Shown: positions 43,788 to 53,074, counted from the first letter of the stretch. The stretch is 64,000 nucleotides of DNA from Alcaligenes faecalis (GCF_009497775.1 NZ_CP031012.1:1488001-1552000), one strand, 5' to 3'. Translations and numbers: made by a program. Notes: generated by a model not told the origin, from the sequence alone.

Positions 43788-43836
43788 TTGAAAGCTGAAA
43801 TATTCATCCGTATAATTTGTTTAGCCGCACTAAACA
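43788..43836 (+). promoter_or_regulatory. sigma-70 promoter and start-site operator for the MHS-kynureninase-like operon
   Basis: TTGAAA (43788-43793), a 17-base gap, then TATAAT (43811-43816): close to consensus. Immediately downstream is TGTTTAG-ccgca-CTAAACA (43818-43836), a perfect 7-base-arm dyad over the expected transcription start. This suits a repressor, for which the XRE-cupin regulator at the end of the cluster is the natural candidate. Confidence 0.78.
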
Positions 43837-43872
43837 GAAAAGGCGCGTAATGCGCATCAGGATGGATGAGAC

Positions 43873-45171
43873 ATGAGCAAGAAACAGTCCCCACAGGACG
43901 GGGCCCCCGTATCGCCATGGCGTGCCGCCAGCGCTGCGGGTTTGGGCACCATGATCGAGTACTACGATTTTCAGCTGTACGGCGTCCTGGCGGTCACGCT
44001 GAGCGTGCTGTTTTTCCACGCCGGTAATGAAAATGCGGCCTTGCTGTCCACGCTGGCCGTGTTTGGGGGCGCCTTTCTGGCCCGGCCCTTGGGCGGGATC
44101 TTCTTTGGCTGGTTCGGTGACAAGCATGGCCGTACCGCTGCCTTGATGTTCACCATTGTGGGTATCGGGGTGGCCAGTGCCTTGATGGGCATGCTGCCCA
44201 CCTACGCCACCCTGGGCCTGGCTGCACCGGCCTTGCTCTTGCTATGCCGTTTGCTGCAGGGCTTTTTTGCCGGTGGTGAAATTACCGGCGCGGCCACGTA
44301 TGTGGCGGAATGCTCGCCCCCCGGCAAACGCGGTTTTTTTGGTGCATTCAATCCGGCAGCGGCCACTTTGGGCTTGTCCCTGGCCACGGGCGTAGCTGGT
44401 TTGGTGACGGCATTGGTGGGCAAGGAAGCCATGCTGGATTGGGGCTGGCGTATTCCCTTCCTGCTGTCCATTCCCTTGATCATTCTGTGCGTCTGGGCCC
44501 GTTCGCGCATTGAGGATTCGCCGCGTTTCAAGGAAATGCTCAAAAGCCATCATCCCGAGCACTCGCCCTTGTCCTTGATTGTGCGTGATTACCGCCGCCC
44601 CCTCTTGCAGGTCATAGCCATTGGTTTTGCCCAGAATGCGGCAGGTTACGTGGGCGTGGTCTACCTGAGTACCCACTTGATCCACACCCTGAAATACGAC
44701 GGCACCGCAGTGTTCTGGCTGATTTCCCTGGTTACCTTGTGCTCGGCCTTCATCATGCCTTTTGCCGGCGGCCTGTCTGACCGCTTCGGTCGCAAGCCTT
44801 TGTTGACGATTGGCTTGCTGGGCTATCTGGTGCTGGTGCCGCTGACCATGTGGGTTGCCTCCTGGGGCAGCTTCCCGCTGGCGGTGATTGCTGTGGCCGT
44901 GTCCATTCTGCCGTTCATCGTGGTCCAGGCCGTGGGCTACCCCTTGTATGCCGAATTGTTCCCTACGCGAGTGCGCTATAGCGGCGTGTCGCTGGGCTTT
45001 AACATCGCCACCATTCTGGGTGGAGCGACGGCGCCGTTCGTGGCGTCCTGGCTGACGGGCTTGACCGGTTCCAGCATGGCACCTGCCTTCTACGTGATGG
45101 TGGTGGCGCTGATCGGGATTGTGGCTTTGAGCACGGTGCAGGAAACCTCTGGCCGTCAGTTGGCCGATTGA
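43873..45171 (+). CDS. MHS-family (metabolite:H+ symporter) MFS transporter
   Basis: 432 residues with twelve membrane segments. AAGLGTMIEYYDFQLYGVLA is the MHS N-terminal signature; GGIFFGWFGDKHGRTAAL is the loop 2-3 motif; GGLSDRFGRKPLL is its repeat. MHS proteins take up organic acids, betaines or aromatic acids with protons. It is first in an operon with a kynureninase-like enzyme (18 bases after) and an SRPBCC-like protein, so it probably imports their substrate. Confidence 0.88.
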   Translation: MSKKQSPQDGAPVSPWRAASAAGLGTMIEYYDFQLYGVLAVTLSVLFFHAGNENAALLSTLAVFGGAFLARPLGGIFFGWFGDKHGRTAALMFTIVGIGVASALMGMLPTYATLGLAAPALLLLCRLLQGFFAGGEITGAATYVAECSPPGKRGFFGAFNPAAATLGLSLATGVAGLVTALVGKEAMLDWGWRIPFLLSIPLIILCVWARSRIEDSPRFKEMLKSHHPEHSPLSLIVRDYRRPLLQVIAIGFAQNAAGYVGVVYLSTHLIHTLKYDGTAVFWLISLVTLCSAFIMPFAGGLSDRFGRKPLLTIGLLGYLVLVPLTMWVASWGSFPLAVIAVAVSILPFIVVQAVGYPLYAELFPTRVRYSGVSLGFNIATILGGATAPFVASWLTGLTGSSMAPAFYVMVVALIGIVALSTVQETSGRQLAD

Positions 45172-45189
45172 TTTTCAAGGAAGTTAATG

Positions 45190-46302
45190 ATGTCCGGATA
45201 TTTTCTTTATCACTCCATTGGCATGTTCGAGGGCAAGGAAGCCGCCATGCGTGCCGAGCTGGATCAGTTCAGCCAGGTCTGGTCGGCACAGGATGATGGC
45301 CAGTGGGGCTACGCTTTGGGCCAGAAACAGGCGTTCATGGATGCCTGGGCCAGCCTGATTGGTGCTGACTCCAAAGACATTGCACTCAGCGAAAACGTCA
45401 CTGGCGGGCTGTACAGCATTCTGGGCTCCTTGCCATCACATATGCTCAAAGGGCGTACCTTGCTGGTCGCGGCGGATTGTTTCCCCAGCCTGCATTTCCT
45501 GCTGCAAAAGCTGGCCCTGCGTCTGGGTTTCACCCTGCGCACCGTGCCCTTGAGTGCTGGCCTGTCCTACGTGACGGACGATGATTTCATCAATGCCTGG
45601 GATGACAGCGTGGGCGTGGCTCTGGTGACCTGGGTCAGCTCTACATCCTCGCACCGGGTGGATGTGGATCGTATGGCGCAATGTGCGACGGAACACGGCA
45701 GCCTGATGGCGCTGGATTTGACGCAAGCCGCTGGTCTGGTGCCGTTCACCGTGCATGAAGGCGTGGCCTTTACCTTGTCGGCCTCCTTGAAGTGGGCTTG
45801 CGGAGTATCCGGTGCCAGCCTCTTGCATGTGCGTGCGGATTTGATCGAGCAGTGCGAGCCGGAGTTCCGTGGCTGGTTCAGCCAGGAAAATCCTTTCAAC
45901 TGGAATCTGGATCAGTTCAGCTATGCCGACGGTGCGCGTCGTTTTGACCACGGCACACCGGCTATTTTGGGCAGTATCGCGTCCTTGCCGGGCATGCGTT
46001 TTGTGCTGGAAACCGGCGTGGACAAATTGCTGGAACAAAACCGCGCATTGACGGCTGTTTTTCTGGATCGTGCGGCCAAGGCCAATTGGCCCGTGCTGAC
46101 TCCGCTGGCCGAGAACGAGCGCGGCGGCAGCATCATGTTGCGCGCCAGCAGTGCCCAGCGCGCTCAAGCCATGGTGGATCAGCTGCGTGAGCAGGAGCTG
46201 TATTGTGACCAGCGTGATGGCGTATTGCGTCTGTCGCCCGGTAATGTTTGCACCGAGCAGGATGTGCTGCGCCTGTGCGACACCTTGCAAGCCGGTTGGT
46301 AA
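45190..46302 (+). CDS. kynureninase-like PLP-dependent enzyme (class V aminotransferase fold)
   Basis: 370 residues from the second of two adjacent ATGs, which has AAGGAAG at better spacing. Visible parts: SENVTGGLYSILGSL (phosphate-binding loop), MALDLTQAAGLVPF with the PLP-contacting Asp, and SASLKWACGVSGASLLHV with the Schiff-base Lys. The C-terminal RLSPGNVCTEQDV resembles kynureninase relatives. Kynureninase cleaves kynurenine to anthranilate and alanine. Whether this is a true kynureninase or another C-C or C-S lyase cannot be decided from sequence; no kynurenine formamidase or tryptophan dioxygenase is nearby. Confidence 0.72.
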   Translation: MSGYFLYHSIGMFEGKEAAMRAELDQFSQVWSAQDDGQWGYALGQKQAFMDAWASLIGADSKDIALSENVTGGLYSILGSLPSHMLKGRTLLVAADCFPSLHFLLQKLALRLGFTLRTVPLSAGLSYVTDDDFINAWDDSVGVALVTWVSSTSSHRVDVDRMAQCATEHGSLMALDLTQAAGLVPFTVHEGVAFTLSASLKWACGVSGASLLHVRADLIEQCEPEFRGWFSQENPFNWNLDQFSYADGARRFDHGTPAILGSIASLPGMRFVLETGVDKLLEQNRALTAVFLDRAAKANWPVLTPLAENERGGSIMLRASSAQRAQAMVDQLREQELYCDQRDGVLRLSPGNVCTEQDVLRLCDTLQAGW

Positions 46303-46314
46303 GGAGGAAGGGGT

Positions 46315-46731
46315 ATGGATAGCCAAACCTGGGCTCATCAGGCCAGTCGCCGCATCGAACGATCGGCCAAGGTCGTGATGGACTATATGGCGGATCTGGA
46401 TGCTTTGGGACGCTGGTCTCTGGGCTGCTTTGATACGCAAACGGTGGAGCCTGGCCTGGTCGTGGGTACGTCCTTATTTGACGGCGGCCAGACCCATGTC
46501 AGCGTGGAGATTCTGGCCGAACAAGGACTGATTCGCTATTGGGTCGGCAGTGCTACGCAACGCACGCCGCGCATCAGCGCCATGGTGCAGCCGCTGGATC
46601 AGGATTCCTGCATTTTGATCATGCTGGCCACACGCGGTGCCGATATGGATGAAAACCGTTGGTTGCGTTTGCAGCGTTGCCATGAAACCGAGCTGGATCT
46701 GATCCAGGCCCAGTTGCACAGCGCGGCCTAG
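46315..46731 (+). CDS. SRPBCC-like (START-fold) protein, function unknown
   Basis: 138 residues. RRIERSAKVVMDYMADLDALGRWSLGCFDTQTVEPGLVVGTSLFDGG and the closing helix ENRWLRLQRCHETELDLIQAQL fit the helix-grip pattern of SRPBCC proteins, which bind hydrophobic ligands. A strong AAGGAGGAAGG precedes the ATG, 12 bases after the kynureninase-like gene. It may bind or modify the product of that enzyme. The family call is by pattern only. Confidence 0.55.
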   Translation: MDSQTWAHQASRRIERSAKVVMDYMADLDALGRWSLGCFDTQTVEPGLVVGTSLFDGGQTHVSVEILAEQGLIRYWVGSATQRTPRISAMVQPLDQDSCILIMLATRGADMDENRWLRLQRCHETELDLIQAQLHSAA

Positions 46732-46740
46732 TTCTGGCGC

Positions 46741-47304
46741 TTAGTAGCTGGGCGGGGTGATCGCCACAATAAAACGCACATCCTTGTCGTAAGGATTGCG
46801 ATAGGCATGGGGCAGGCTGGAGTTGAAATAACAGCTGTCGCCCGTTTGCAAACAGTGCTGATCATCCCCGACATCGACCAGCAGTTGGCCTTCGGTCACC
46901 AGTACACATTCCTCGGCAGGGTGGCTCCAGCGCTGCCCGACCGAGCTTCCACCCGGTGGCAAGAAGCCCGCCAGCATTTCAATACTGCCAAAGCCCGGCG
47001 AGACCCGCTGATACTGCACACCCGAGGCGGATTGAATGCTCATGCGCTCGTTCTGGCGCACTACGGCCACTTGCTCCACATTGTCATCCAGCAGGGAAAA
47101 CAAGGGCGTATCCAGCGCACGCGCAATTTGGCGCAGGGTATCCAGACTGGGTTGAGTCAAACCGCGTTCCACCTGACTGATCAGGCCGGGGGAGACTTGG
47201 GCAAGCTCGGCCAGCTTGCGCAGAGACAGTTTTTTATGAAGTCGGACTTGGCGAATACGCAAAGCGGCCATGTAGGAGCGTGGGGTAAATAGTAAAGCCG
47301 TCAT
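46741..47304 (-). CDS. XRE-family regulator with C-terminal cupin domain
   Basis: 187 residues. The HTH is IRQVRLHKKLSLRKLAELAQVSPGLISQVERGLTQPSLDTLRQIARAL; the cupin barrel includes WSHPAEECVLVTEGQLLVDVGDD and LQTGDSCYFNSSLPHAYRN. Such regulators sense small ligands and often control adjacent transporter-enzyme operons. It converges on the MHS-kynureninase-like-SRPBCC operon with only 9 bases between stops. Neither the ATG at 47304 nor the one at 47271 has a good ribosome-binding site, so the first 11 residues are uncertain. Confidence 0.87.
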   Translation of the reverse strand: MTALLFTPRSYMAALRIRQVRLHKKLSLRKLAELAQVSPGLISQVERGLTQPSLDTLRQIARALDTPLFSLLDDNVEQVAVVRQNERMSIQSASGVQYQRVSPGFGSIEMLAGFLPPGGSSVGQRWSHPAEECVLVTEGQLLVDVGDDQHCLQTGDSCYFNSSLPHAYRNPYDKDVRFIVAITPPSY

Positions 47305-47373
47305 TGTAAGACAAGCCCGCAGGGCTGAGGAGCGCGGGGTCTTGCCCAGGTACTGCTGATGGGGCTGATCCCT

Positions 47374-48390
47374 TCAGTTCTTCGCCATCATATTGGGATC
47401 GTCGGCCCATTTTTCCTTGATATGCAGCATTTCAGGCAGGCATTTGTCCAGCAGGGCGATCAGTTGCGGGTCAAAGTGCTGGCCGGATTGTTCGCGCAGG
47501 TAGCTGATGCTGCGCTCCACACTCCAGGCTTTTTTATAGGGCCGGTCACTGGCCAGGGCATCAAACACATCGGCTACCGCCACAATGCGGGCGGGCAGGG
47601 GGATGTCCTCGCCCTTCAGGCCATAGGGATAGCCACTGCCATCCCATTTTTCGTGGTGATACAGCGCAATCGTGCGCGCCAGTTTCAATAAACCATGTGA
47701 ATGCTGGCCAATAATGCGGGCGCCAATCAAGGTGTGCGTACGCATGATTTCCCATTCTTCGGGCGTCAGCTTGCCGGGTTTTTGCAGGATGGAATCCGGG
47801 ATACCGATTTTGCCAATATCGTGCATGGGTGCGGCGTGCAGCAGGTCGTCGGCTGCTTCACTGGAGTAACCCAGCCAATGGGCCAGAATGCGCGTGTAGT
47901 GGCTCATGCGGATCACGTGGCGGCCGACCTCGTTGTCCTTGTATTCGGCGGCCGTACCCAGGCAGCGGATAATTTGCAGGCGGCTGTCGCGCAGTTCCTG
48001 CATTTGTACCAGGGACAGATGGTTGCGTATGCGTGCCTTCAGAATCGCCGGGTTGAAGGGCTTGGAGATGTAGTCCACCGCCCCCATGTCCAGGCCCATT
48101 TGCTCGTCATGTGGCTGCGAGAGCGCCGTCACAAAAATAATGGGGATGTGGCGGGTTTTAAGGTCAGCCTTCAAGGCCCGACAGACTTCGTAGCCCGACA
48201 TTTGCGGCATCATGATGTCCAGCAAGATCAGGTCGGGCAGATCCCGCTGTGCCAGTTCCAGTGCCTTGACGCCATCCTTGGCAAAGAGCAGCCGGAAATC
48301 CTGTTGCAGCGTATGGCGCAGAATCTGCAAATTGGCTGGCTCGTCATCGATGAGCAAGAGGGTGTGGCGCGGCGAGGTAAATTCATTCAT
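47374..48390 (-). CDS. response regulator with HD-GYP phosphodiesterase domain
   Basis: 338 residues from the ATG at 48390, which overlaps the kinase gene by 8 bases. The receiver domain has LLIDDEPANLQIL and the phospho-acceptor in LILLDIMMPQMSG. The HD-GYP domain shows MHDIGKIGIPDSIL, HTLIGARII and HHEKWDGSGYPYGLKGEDIPLPARIVAVADVFDAL. HD-GYP domains hydrolyse cyclic di-GMP. It is coupled to the MHYT hybrid kinase, which is the obvious phospho-donor. Confidence 0.92.
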   Translation of the reverse strand: MNEFTSPRHTLLLIDDEPANLQILRHTLQQDFRLLFAKDGVKALELAQRDLPDLILLDIMMPQMSGYEVCRALKADLKTRHIPIIFVTALSQPHDEQMGLDMGAVDYISKPFNPAILKARIRNHLSLVQMQELRDSRLQIIRCLGTAAEYKDNEVGRHVIRMSHYTRILAHWLGYSSEAADDLLHAAPMHDIGKIGIPDSILQKPGKLTPEEWEIMRTHTLIGARIIGQHSHGLLKLARTIALYHHEKWDGSGYPYGLKGEDIPLPARIVAVADVFDALASDRPYKKAWSVERSISYLREQSGQHFDPQLIALLDKCLPEMLHIKEKWADDPNMMAKN

Positions 48391-51349
48391 GGCGTGGCGG
48401 ATCCTTGGCCAAGCTTGCATTCAGGTCTTTGATCAGCTTCGACAAGATCAGGCTGGCTTGAACAAAGTCGAATACATCGATGGTTTTATTAAGATCATTC
48501 AGGGTATCGGTTTGCCCTGTGCTTTCCAGATACTGACAGACCACCTGCAGGGCAGGCTCGTCCAGCTCGTTGAGCAGGACGCTGTTATGCAGAATGTGAA
48601 GGTAGTTCAAGGCAACGTCAGGGGTATGCACCACGACGTGCTGCGGGTCTGAATAAGGCGTCGGTGGGCCGTTGTGGCTAAGTTCGTGCGCGATGCGGTT
48701 GAACATCACTTGCAGCTGTTCAATACGGCTGCGCATCTGGCGAGTCTGACCACGACGAATTTTTTCTTCCAGTTCCGCGCTGAGCGCAGAGACTTGCGGC
48801 AGGCCCAAATTTCCGGAGGTGCCACGAATCCCGTGCAGGCTGCTCAGCACAATTTCCCAGTTCGGGGACGCTTGCTTGATTTCATCAAGCGGGTAGCGGG
48901 TTTGCAGGTCAGACAGAAAGCTCAGCAGGGCTCGGCGCAGGCGTACTTGCGAACCCCACAGACTCAGGCCCATGTCCCAATCGATCAGGCTGCTCTCTTG
49001 TGGTTCGACGCTGTGCTCTTGGGGGGCGGTGGTGTTCAAACCCATCACCAGAGCAATCTCTTGCAGCAAGGAAGGCAGATCCAGCGGCTTGGTGGCAAAG
49101 CCATTCATGCCGGCTTCCTGGGCCGCATGACGGTCGGACTCCATGACACTGGCGGTCAGCGCAATCAGAGGCAAGGGCAGACGTGCTTCGCGGCGTTCCT
49201 GTTCGCGCCACCGGCGGGCGGTTTCCAGACCGTCCATTTCGGGCATGTGCACGTCCAGCAAGGCCACATCAAAATCTTCTTTGGACAGCAGCTCCAGCAC
49301 CTTGTGGCCGTTATCCGCCGCCGTCACGGAATGCCCGTGCTGTTCCAGAGCCAGGGTCAGCAGCTCCTGGTTCAGGCTGATGTCATCGGCGACCAGAATG
49401 CGCAGCGGCGGCAGGTGGGGCACGTGATGGTCGTCTGGGCTCAGGCTGGGTTCTTTGCCGGGCTCCAGAGGAATACGGACCTCAAACACACTGCCCACGC
49501 CCAGGGTACTTTCAACGTTCAGCGTGCCGCCCATCAGGTCCACCAACTGGCGGGCAATGGAGACGCCCAGGCCGGTCCCACCAAAACGGCGGCTGATGGA
49601 AACGTCAGCCTGCGTAAAGGGGGTAAACACATGGCGCAGCTGATCGGGTGTCATGCCTATGCCGGTATCCGTGACTCGGATGGACACGGCATTGCGTCCG
49701 GGTTCAGGGCGTACATCCACCTGTACGGCACCGCTTTGGGTGAACTTGATGGCATTGCCAATCAGATTGTTCAGCACCTGCTGAATGCGCAGCGGATCAC
49801 CCTTGTAAAAGTTATGCAGCTCGGGCGCATAGTTCAGGCGGAATTCCAGATTCTTGGCATCTGCCGCCAAACGCAGCGAGGCCACAACTTGCTTGCACAA
49901 TTCAACCAGTGAAAAGTCCACTTGCTCCAGCTCGACCGAGCCGCGTTCCAGCTTGGTGGTGTCCAGAATATCGTTCAGCAAGGCCAGCAAAGAGCGGGCC
50001 GACTGGTTGATGATGGCCAGGTGCTTGTTCTGCTGTGCATTGAGCTGATCATTCAGCATCAGGTCGCTAAAGCCGATAATCGCGTTGAGCGGGGTGCGGA
50101 TTTCATGGCTCATATTGGCCAGGAAAGCACTCTTGGCCTGGGCGGCCTGCTCGGCCTTTTCTGCACTTTGACGCAGGGATTCGGTCAGGGCGTTGTAGCG
50201 GCTCATGTCGGTGACAAAGCCGACAAAGATCGGATCACCGGGCTGGCGTACTTTGCCCACAGCCAGGCGCATAGGCATCAGGCTGCCATCTTTACGCAGC
50301 CCCGTTACATCCCGGCCCACACCAATGACTTTAGGATCATTGCTGCGCAAATAATTGGACAGATAGCTGTCGTGTCGCGAGCGGTCCGGTTCGGGCATCA
50401 GCATGTTCACATTGCGGCCCAGCACTTCACCCGCCTTCCAGCCAAACAAGCGTTCGGCCGAATGGTTGAAGTCCAGAATGGTGCCGTGGCTGTTGATGGT
50501 AATAATGCCGTCAATCGCGGTATCCACAATGGCCCGGTTATGCGATTCACTTTCTTCCATCTTCAGAAACAGCTGGCGGTAGCGCAGCAGGCCGTTGGCC
50601 GCCGTAACCAGTACCGTCACCGTAATGGTGAAGGTGGACAGCACCATGGATGCAAAGGTGCTGTTGAAGATGATCATGTCATCCGGTGGGGTGGTCTGGC
50701 CCATAAAGCGGGCGGCAGCCATGCCGGTGTAGTGCATGCCGGAGATAGCAAGGCCCAGCACAATGCCGCTGATAACCACACGTTGCAGCAAGGTCAGGCG
50801 GGTGCGGTGCAGGCGAAAGCGTATCCACAAGGCCAGCGTGGCCAGCACCACGGCCAGCACAATCGACAGGAAGAAGGTAACGGGTTCGTAGCGCAGAACC
50901 GGCGCCATGCGCATGGCCGCCATGCCGCTGTAGTGCATGGTGCCTATGCCCAGGCCCACCAAAATACCGCCCACAATCAGGTGCGAGCGCTGCACACGGG
51001 CTTGCGACAGGATTTGCAGCGCGACCCAGGACGCCCCCACGCTGGGCAGAACCGACAGCATGGTGATGGCCGGGTCGTAGTGGACGCTGGTACACAGGTC
51101 AAAAGCCAGCATGCCAATAAAGTGCATGGTCCAGATGCCACCGCCCAGAGCAATGGCGCCCGTGCAAATGGCAATCTGGCGGTGTATGCGCAAGTCGGCC
51201 ATGCGGGCAATATGGGCCGTTTGCAAGGCCATGCCCGAAGAGAAGATGGCAACCAGTAAGGACAGGATCACCAGACCACTGTTATAGCTGCCAACCAAAA
51301 AGGGAGCCATCTGGTCTGCACTGATGAAGAACTGGTCGAGTATCCGCAT
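48383..51349 (-). CDS. hybrid histidine kinase MHYT-PAS-HisKA-HATPase-REC-Hpt
   Basis: 988 residues. The N-terminus (about 20-250) is an MHYT sensor with three copies of the motif: WTMHFIGM, GTMHYSGM and SGMHYTGM. These helices are proposed to bind copper and sense oxygen, CO or NO. A PAS domain (about 270-385) follows, then the phospho-acceptor H415 in NMSHEIRTPLN, the ATPase domain (NLIGNAIKFTQ, FGGTGLGVSI), a receiver domain (VALLDVHMPEMDG) and a C-terminal Hpt domain (LHGIRGTSGNLGL). It is a complete multistep phosphorelay in one protein, coupled to the HD-GYP regulator. Confidence 0.93.
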   Translation of the reverse strand: MRILDQFFISADQMAPFLVGSYNSGLVILSLLVAIFSSGMALQTAHIARMADLRIHRQIAICTGAIALGGGIWTMHFIGMLAFDLCTSVHYDPAITMLSVLPSVGASWVALQILSQARVQRSHLIVGGILVGLGIGTMHYSGMAAMRMAPVLRYEPVTFFLSIVLAVVLATLALWIRFRLHRTRLTLLQRVVISGIVLGLAISGMHYTGMAAARFMGQTTPPDDMIIFNSTFASMVLSTFTITVTVLVTAANGLLRYRQLFLKMEESESHNRAIVDTAIDGIITINSHGTILDFNHSAERLFGWKAGEVLGRNVNMLMPEPDRSRHDSYLSNYLRSNDPKVIGVGRDVTGLRKDGSLMPMRLAVGKVRQPGDPIFVGFVTDMSRYNALTESLRQSAEKAEQAAQAKSAFLANMSHEIRTPLNAIIGFSDLMLNDQLNAQQNKHLAIINQSARSLLALLNDILDTTKLERGSVELEQVDFSLVELCKQVVASLRLAADAKNLEFRLNYAPELHNFYKGDPLRIQQVLNNLIGNAIKFTQSGAVQVDVRPEPGRNAVSIRVTDTGIGMTPDQLRHVFTPFTQADVSISRRFGGTGLGVSIARQLVDLMGGTLNVESTLGVGSVFEVRIPLEPGKEPSLSPDDHHVPHLPPLRILVADDISLNQELLTLALEQHGHSVTAADNGHKVLELLSKEDFDVALLDVHMPEMDGLETARRWREQERREARLPLPLIALTASVMESDRHAAQEAGMNGFATKPLDLPSLLQEIALVMGLNTTAPQEHSVEPQESSLIDWDMGLSLWGSQVRLRRALLSFLSDLQTRYPLDEIKQASPNWEIVLSSLHGIRGTSGNLGLPQVSALSAELEEKIRRGQTRQMRSRIEQLQVMFNRIAHELSHNGPPTPYSDPQHVVVHTPDVALNYLHILHNSVLLNELDEPALQVVCQYLESTGQTDTLNDLNKTIDVFDFVQASLILSKLIKDLNASLAKDPPRHE

Positions 51350-51509
51350 AGGTGCTGATGTCCGAAGCGGCCCAGGGGGCCAAGTTAGACGAAATGTGTC
51401 AGGCTCCCCCTGTTTACTGGAGGGAATGTAACGGTGAAATCCGGATAGGTTACCGAGTTTGTCTCTTACTGTGCGCTTTTTTGTATGGATTCAACAAAAA
51501 TATTCATGG

Positions 51510-52850
51510 CTAGAGCAATGTTCCTGTCAGCAGCATCGCGGCCACGGAGAAATAAATCACCAAACCGAGCACGTCCACCAGCGTAGCGACCAAGGGCGCC
51601 GAGGCACTGGCCGGGTCAAAACCGACGCGCTGCAAGATGAAGGGCAGCATGGAGCCAATACAAGAACCAAAGGTCACAATGCCCACCAGAGCCAGCCAGA
51701 TGGTGAAGGCAATCAGCAAGGAATGTTCGCCGTAGTCGTACAGGCCCAGGTGCTGCCAGATTTCAATACGGACAAAGCCGATCGCCCCCAGCATGGTGCC
51801 CAGCACCAGACCCACAGGCAGTTCGCGCAGCAGCACACGCCACCAGTCACGCACACGGACTTCACCCAGGGCCAGACCGCGAATCAGCAGGGAAGTGGCT
51901 TGGGAGCCGGAGTTACCACCGGAGCTCATGATCAAGGGAATGAACATGGCCAGGACCACGGCTTTTTCCAGCTGCATCTCGTAGTACTGCATGGCACTGG
52001 CCGTCAGCATTTCACCCAGGAACAGAATGGCCAGCCAGCCGCCCCGTTTGCGGATCATGGTGCTAAAGCCCGCTTGCAGATAGGGTTTGCCAATATGTTC
52101 GGCACCCCCGAAGCGGTTCATGTCTTCGGCGGCCTCGTCCATCAGGGCGTCAATCACGTCGTCCACCGTCACAATGCCGATGATGGCATTGGCTTCGTCC
52201 ACCACCGGAATGGCCAGAAAGTCGTGGCGGCGTATCAGTTGGGCCACGGCTTCTTTATCCGTCAGGGCCTGAACAGCGATGGGGCTGTCACCACTCCATA
52301 ACTCAGTCAGGGCCGCTTGCGGGTCGGCACACACCAGCTTGCGCAAGGGCACCACAAATTGCAGTTGCTGCTTGTCGTTGACTACATAGATGGCGTAGAC
52401 CGTTTCACGAGTGCTTTCCACTTCGCGGATGTGCTGCAAGGTCTGGGCGACATTCCAGCTCATGGGCACTTGCAGGAATTCGGTGGTCATGATGCCGCCG
52501 GCCGTATCGGCCGGGTAGTGCATCAGACGCATGATGGAGGTGCGGGTGCGCTGGCTCAGGCGGCCAAGAATCTGCTCCTGCTCTTCATGATCCAGGTCTT
52601 GCAGCAAGTCGGCCATACGGTCTTCGGCCAGTTGCTCCAGTACGGGCAGGCGTTCGGGACGTGTCAGCTCCATCAACAGCGCACTGGCCCAACGCAGCTC
52701 CGGTACTTCCAGCAAAGCCTGCAGACGTTCGTTATCCAGTTCCTGGGCAGCGAGCAGCGCGGGGCGTTGCTCCAGCTGATTCAGGGCCAGAACAATATCG
52801 GCAATCGGGGTTTGGGGGCCAAGTAGATCAGTGGATGGATGCGTGGACAT
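51510..52850 (-). CDS. mgtE: magnesium transporter MgtE
   Basis: 446 residues. The N-terminal superhelical domain (VLEQLAEDRMADLLQDLDHEEQEQILGRL) is followed by two CBS domains (about 135-260, with AIPVVDEANAIIGIVTVDDVIDAL) and five membrane helices carrying MFIPLIMSSGGNSGSQATSLLIRGLALGEV, the MgtE pore signature. It is a Mg2+-gated Mg2+ channel in the inner membrane. The 483 bases upstream hold no recognisable M-box riboswitch, but do contain a possible 46-residue ORF. Confidence 0.93.
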   Translation of the reverse strand: MSTHPSTDLLGPQTPIADIVLALNQLEQRPALLAAQELDNERLQALLEVPELRWASALLMELTRPERLPVLEQLAEDRMADLLQDLDHEEQEQILGRLSQRTRTSIMRLMHYPADTAGGIMTTEFLQVPMSWNVAQTLQHIREVESTRETVYAIYVVNDKQQLQFVVPLRKLVCADPQAALTELWSGDSPIAVQALTDKEAVAQLIRRHDFLAIPVVDEANAIIGIVTVDDVIDALMDEAAEDMNRFGGAEHIGKPYLQAGFSTMIRKRGGWLAILFLGEMLTASAMQYYEMQLEKAVVLAMFIPLIMSSGGNSGSQATSLLIRGLALGEVRVRDWWRVLLRELPVGLVLGTMLGAIGFVRIEIWQHLGLYDYGEHSLLIAFTIWLALVGIVTFGSCIGSMLPFILQRVGFDPASASAPLVATLVDVLGLVIYFSVAAMLLTGTLL

Positions 52851-52933
52851 GCAGTACTCCAGTGGGCGTGCAGGTACAGGGTCTTGAATTCAGGAGGTTG
52901 GCACTGGGCCAACAGACCGTAAAGCGAACCGGC

Positions 52934-53074
52934 TCAGTTCGCACGAAACTCGCTAGGATAGCGTTCTTTGCGGATACGTGCTTCCCAGGCCGGGCGCAGG
53001 AAACGCCAGGCCGCTGCATTTTGTCTGGGAAATTGCTGATGCTGTGGTCTAAGTATGTCTGTGTATCGATCCAT
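52934..53074 (-). CDS. possible 46-residue basic protein upstream of mgtE
   Basis: An ATG at 53074 opens a frame of 46 codons ending in TGA at 52934. Its C-terminal half reads AAWRFLRPAWEARIRKERYP, with codons like those of the surrounding genes; the N-terminal half uses rarer codons (ATA, AGA). An in-frame stop lies just before the ATG, and no strong ribosome-binding site is seen. It could be a real small protein, a leader ORF for mgtE, or chance. The rest of the 52851-53333 gap shows only a small GTTGGC/GCCAAC dyad. Confidence 0.35.
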   Translation of the reverse strand: MDRYTDILRPQHQQFPRQNAAAWRFLRPAWEARIRKERYPSEFRAN

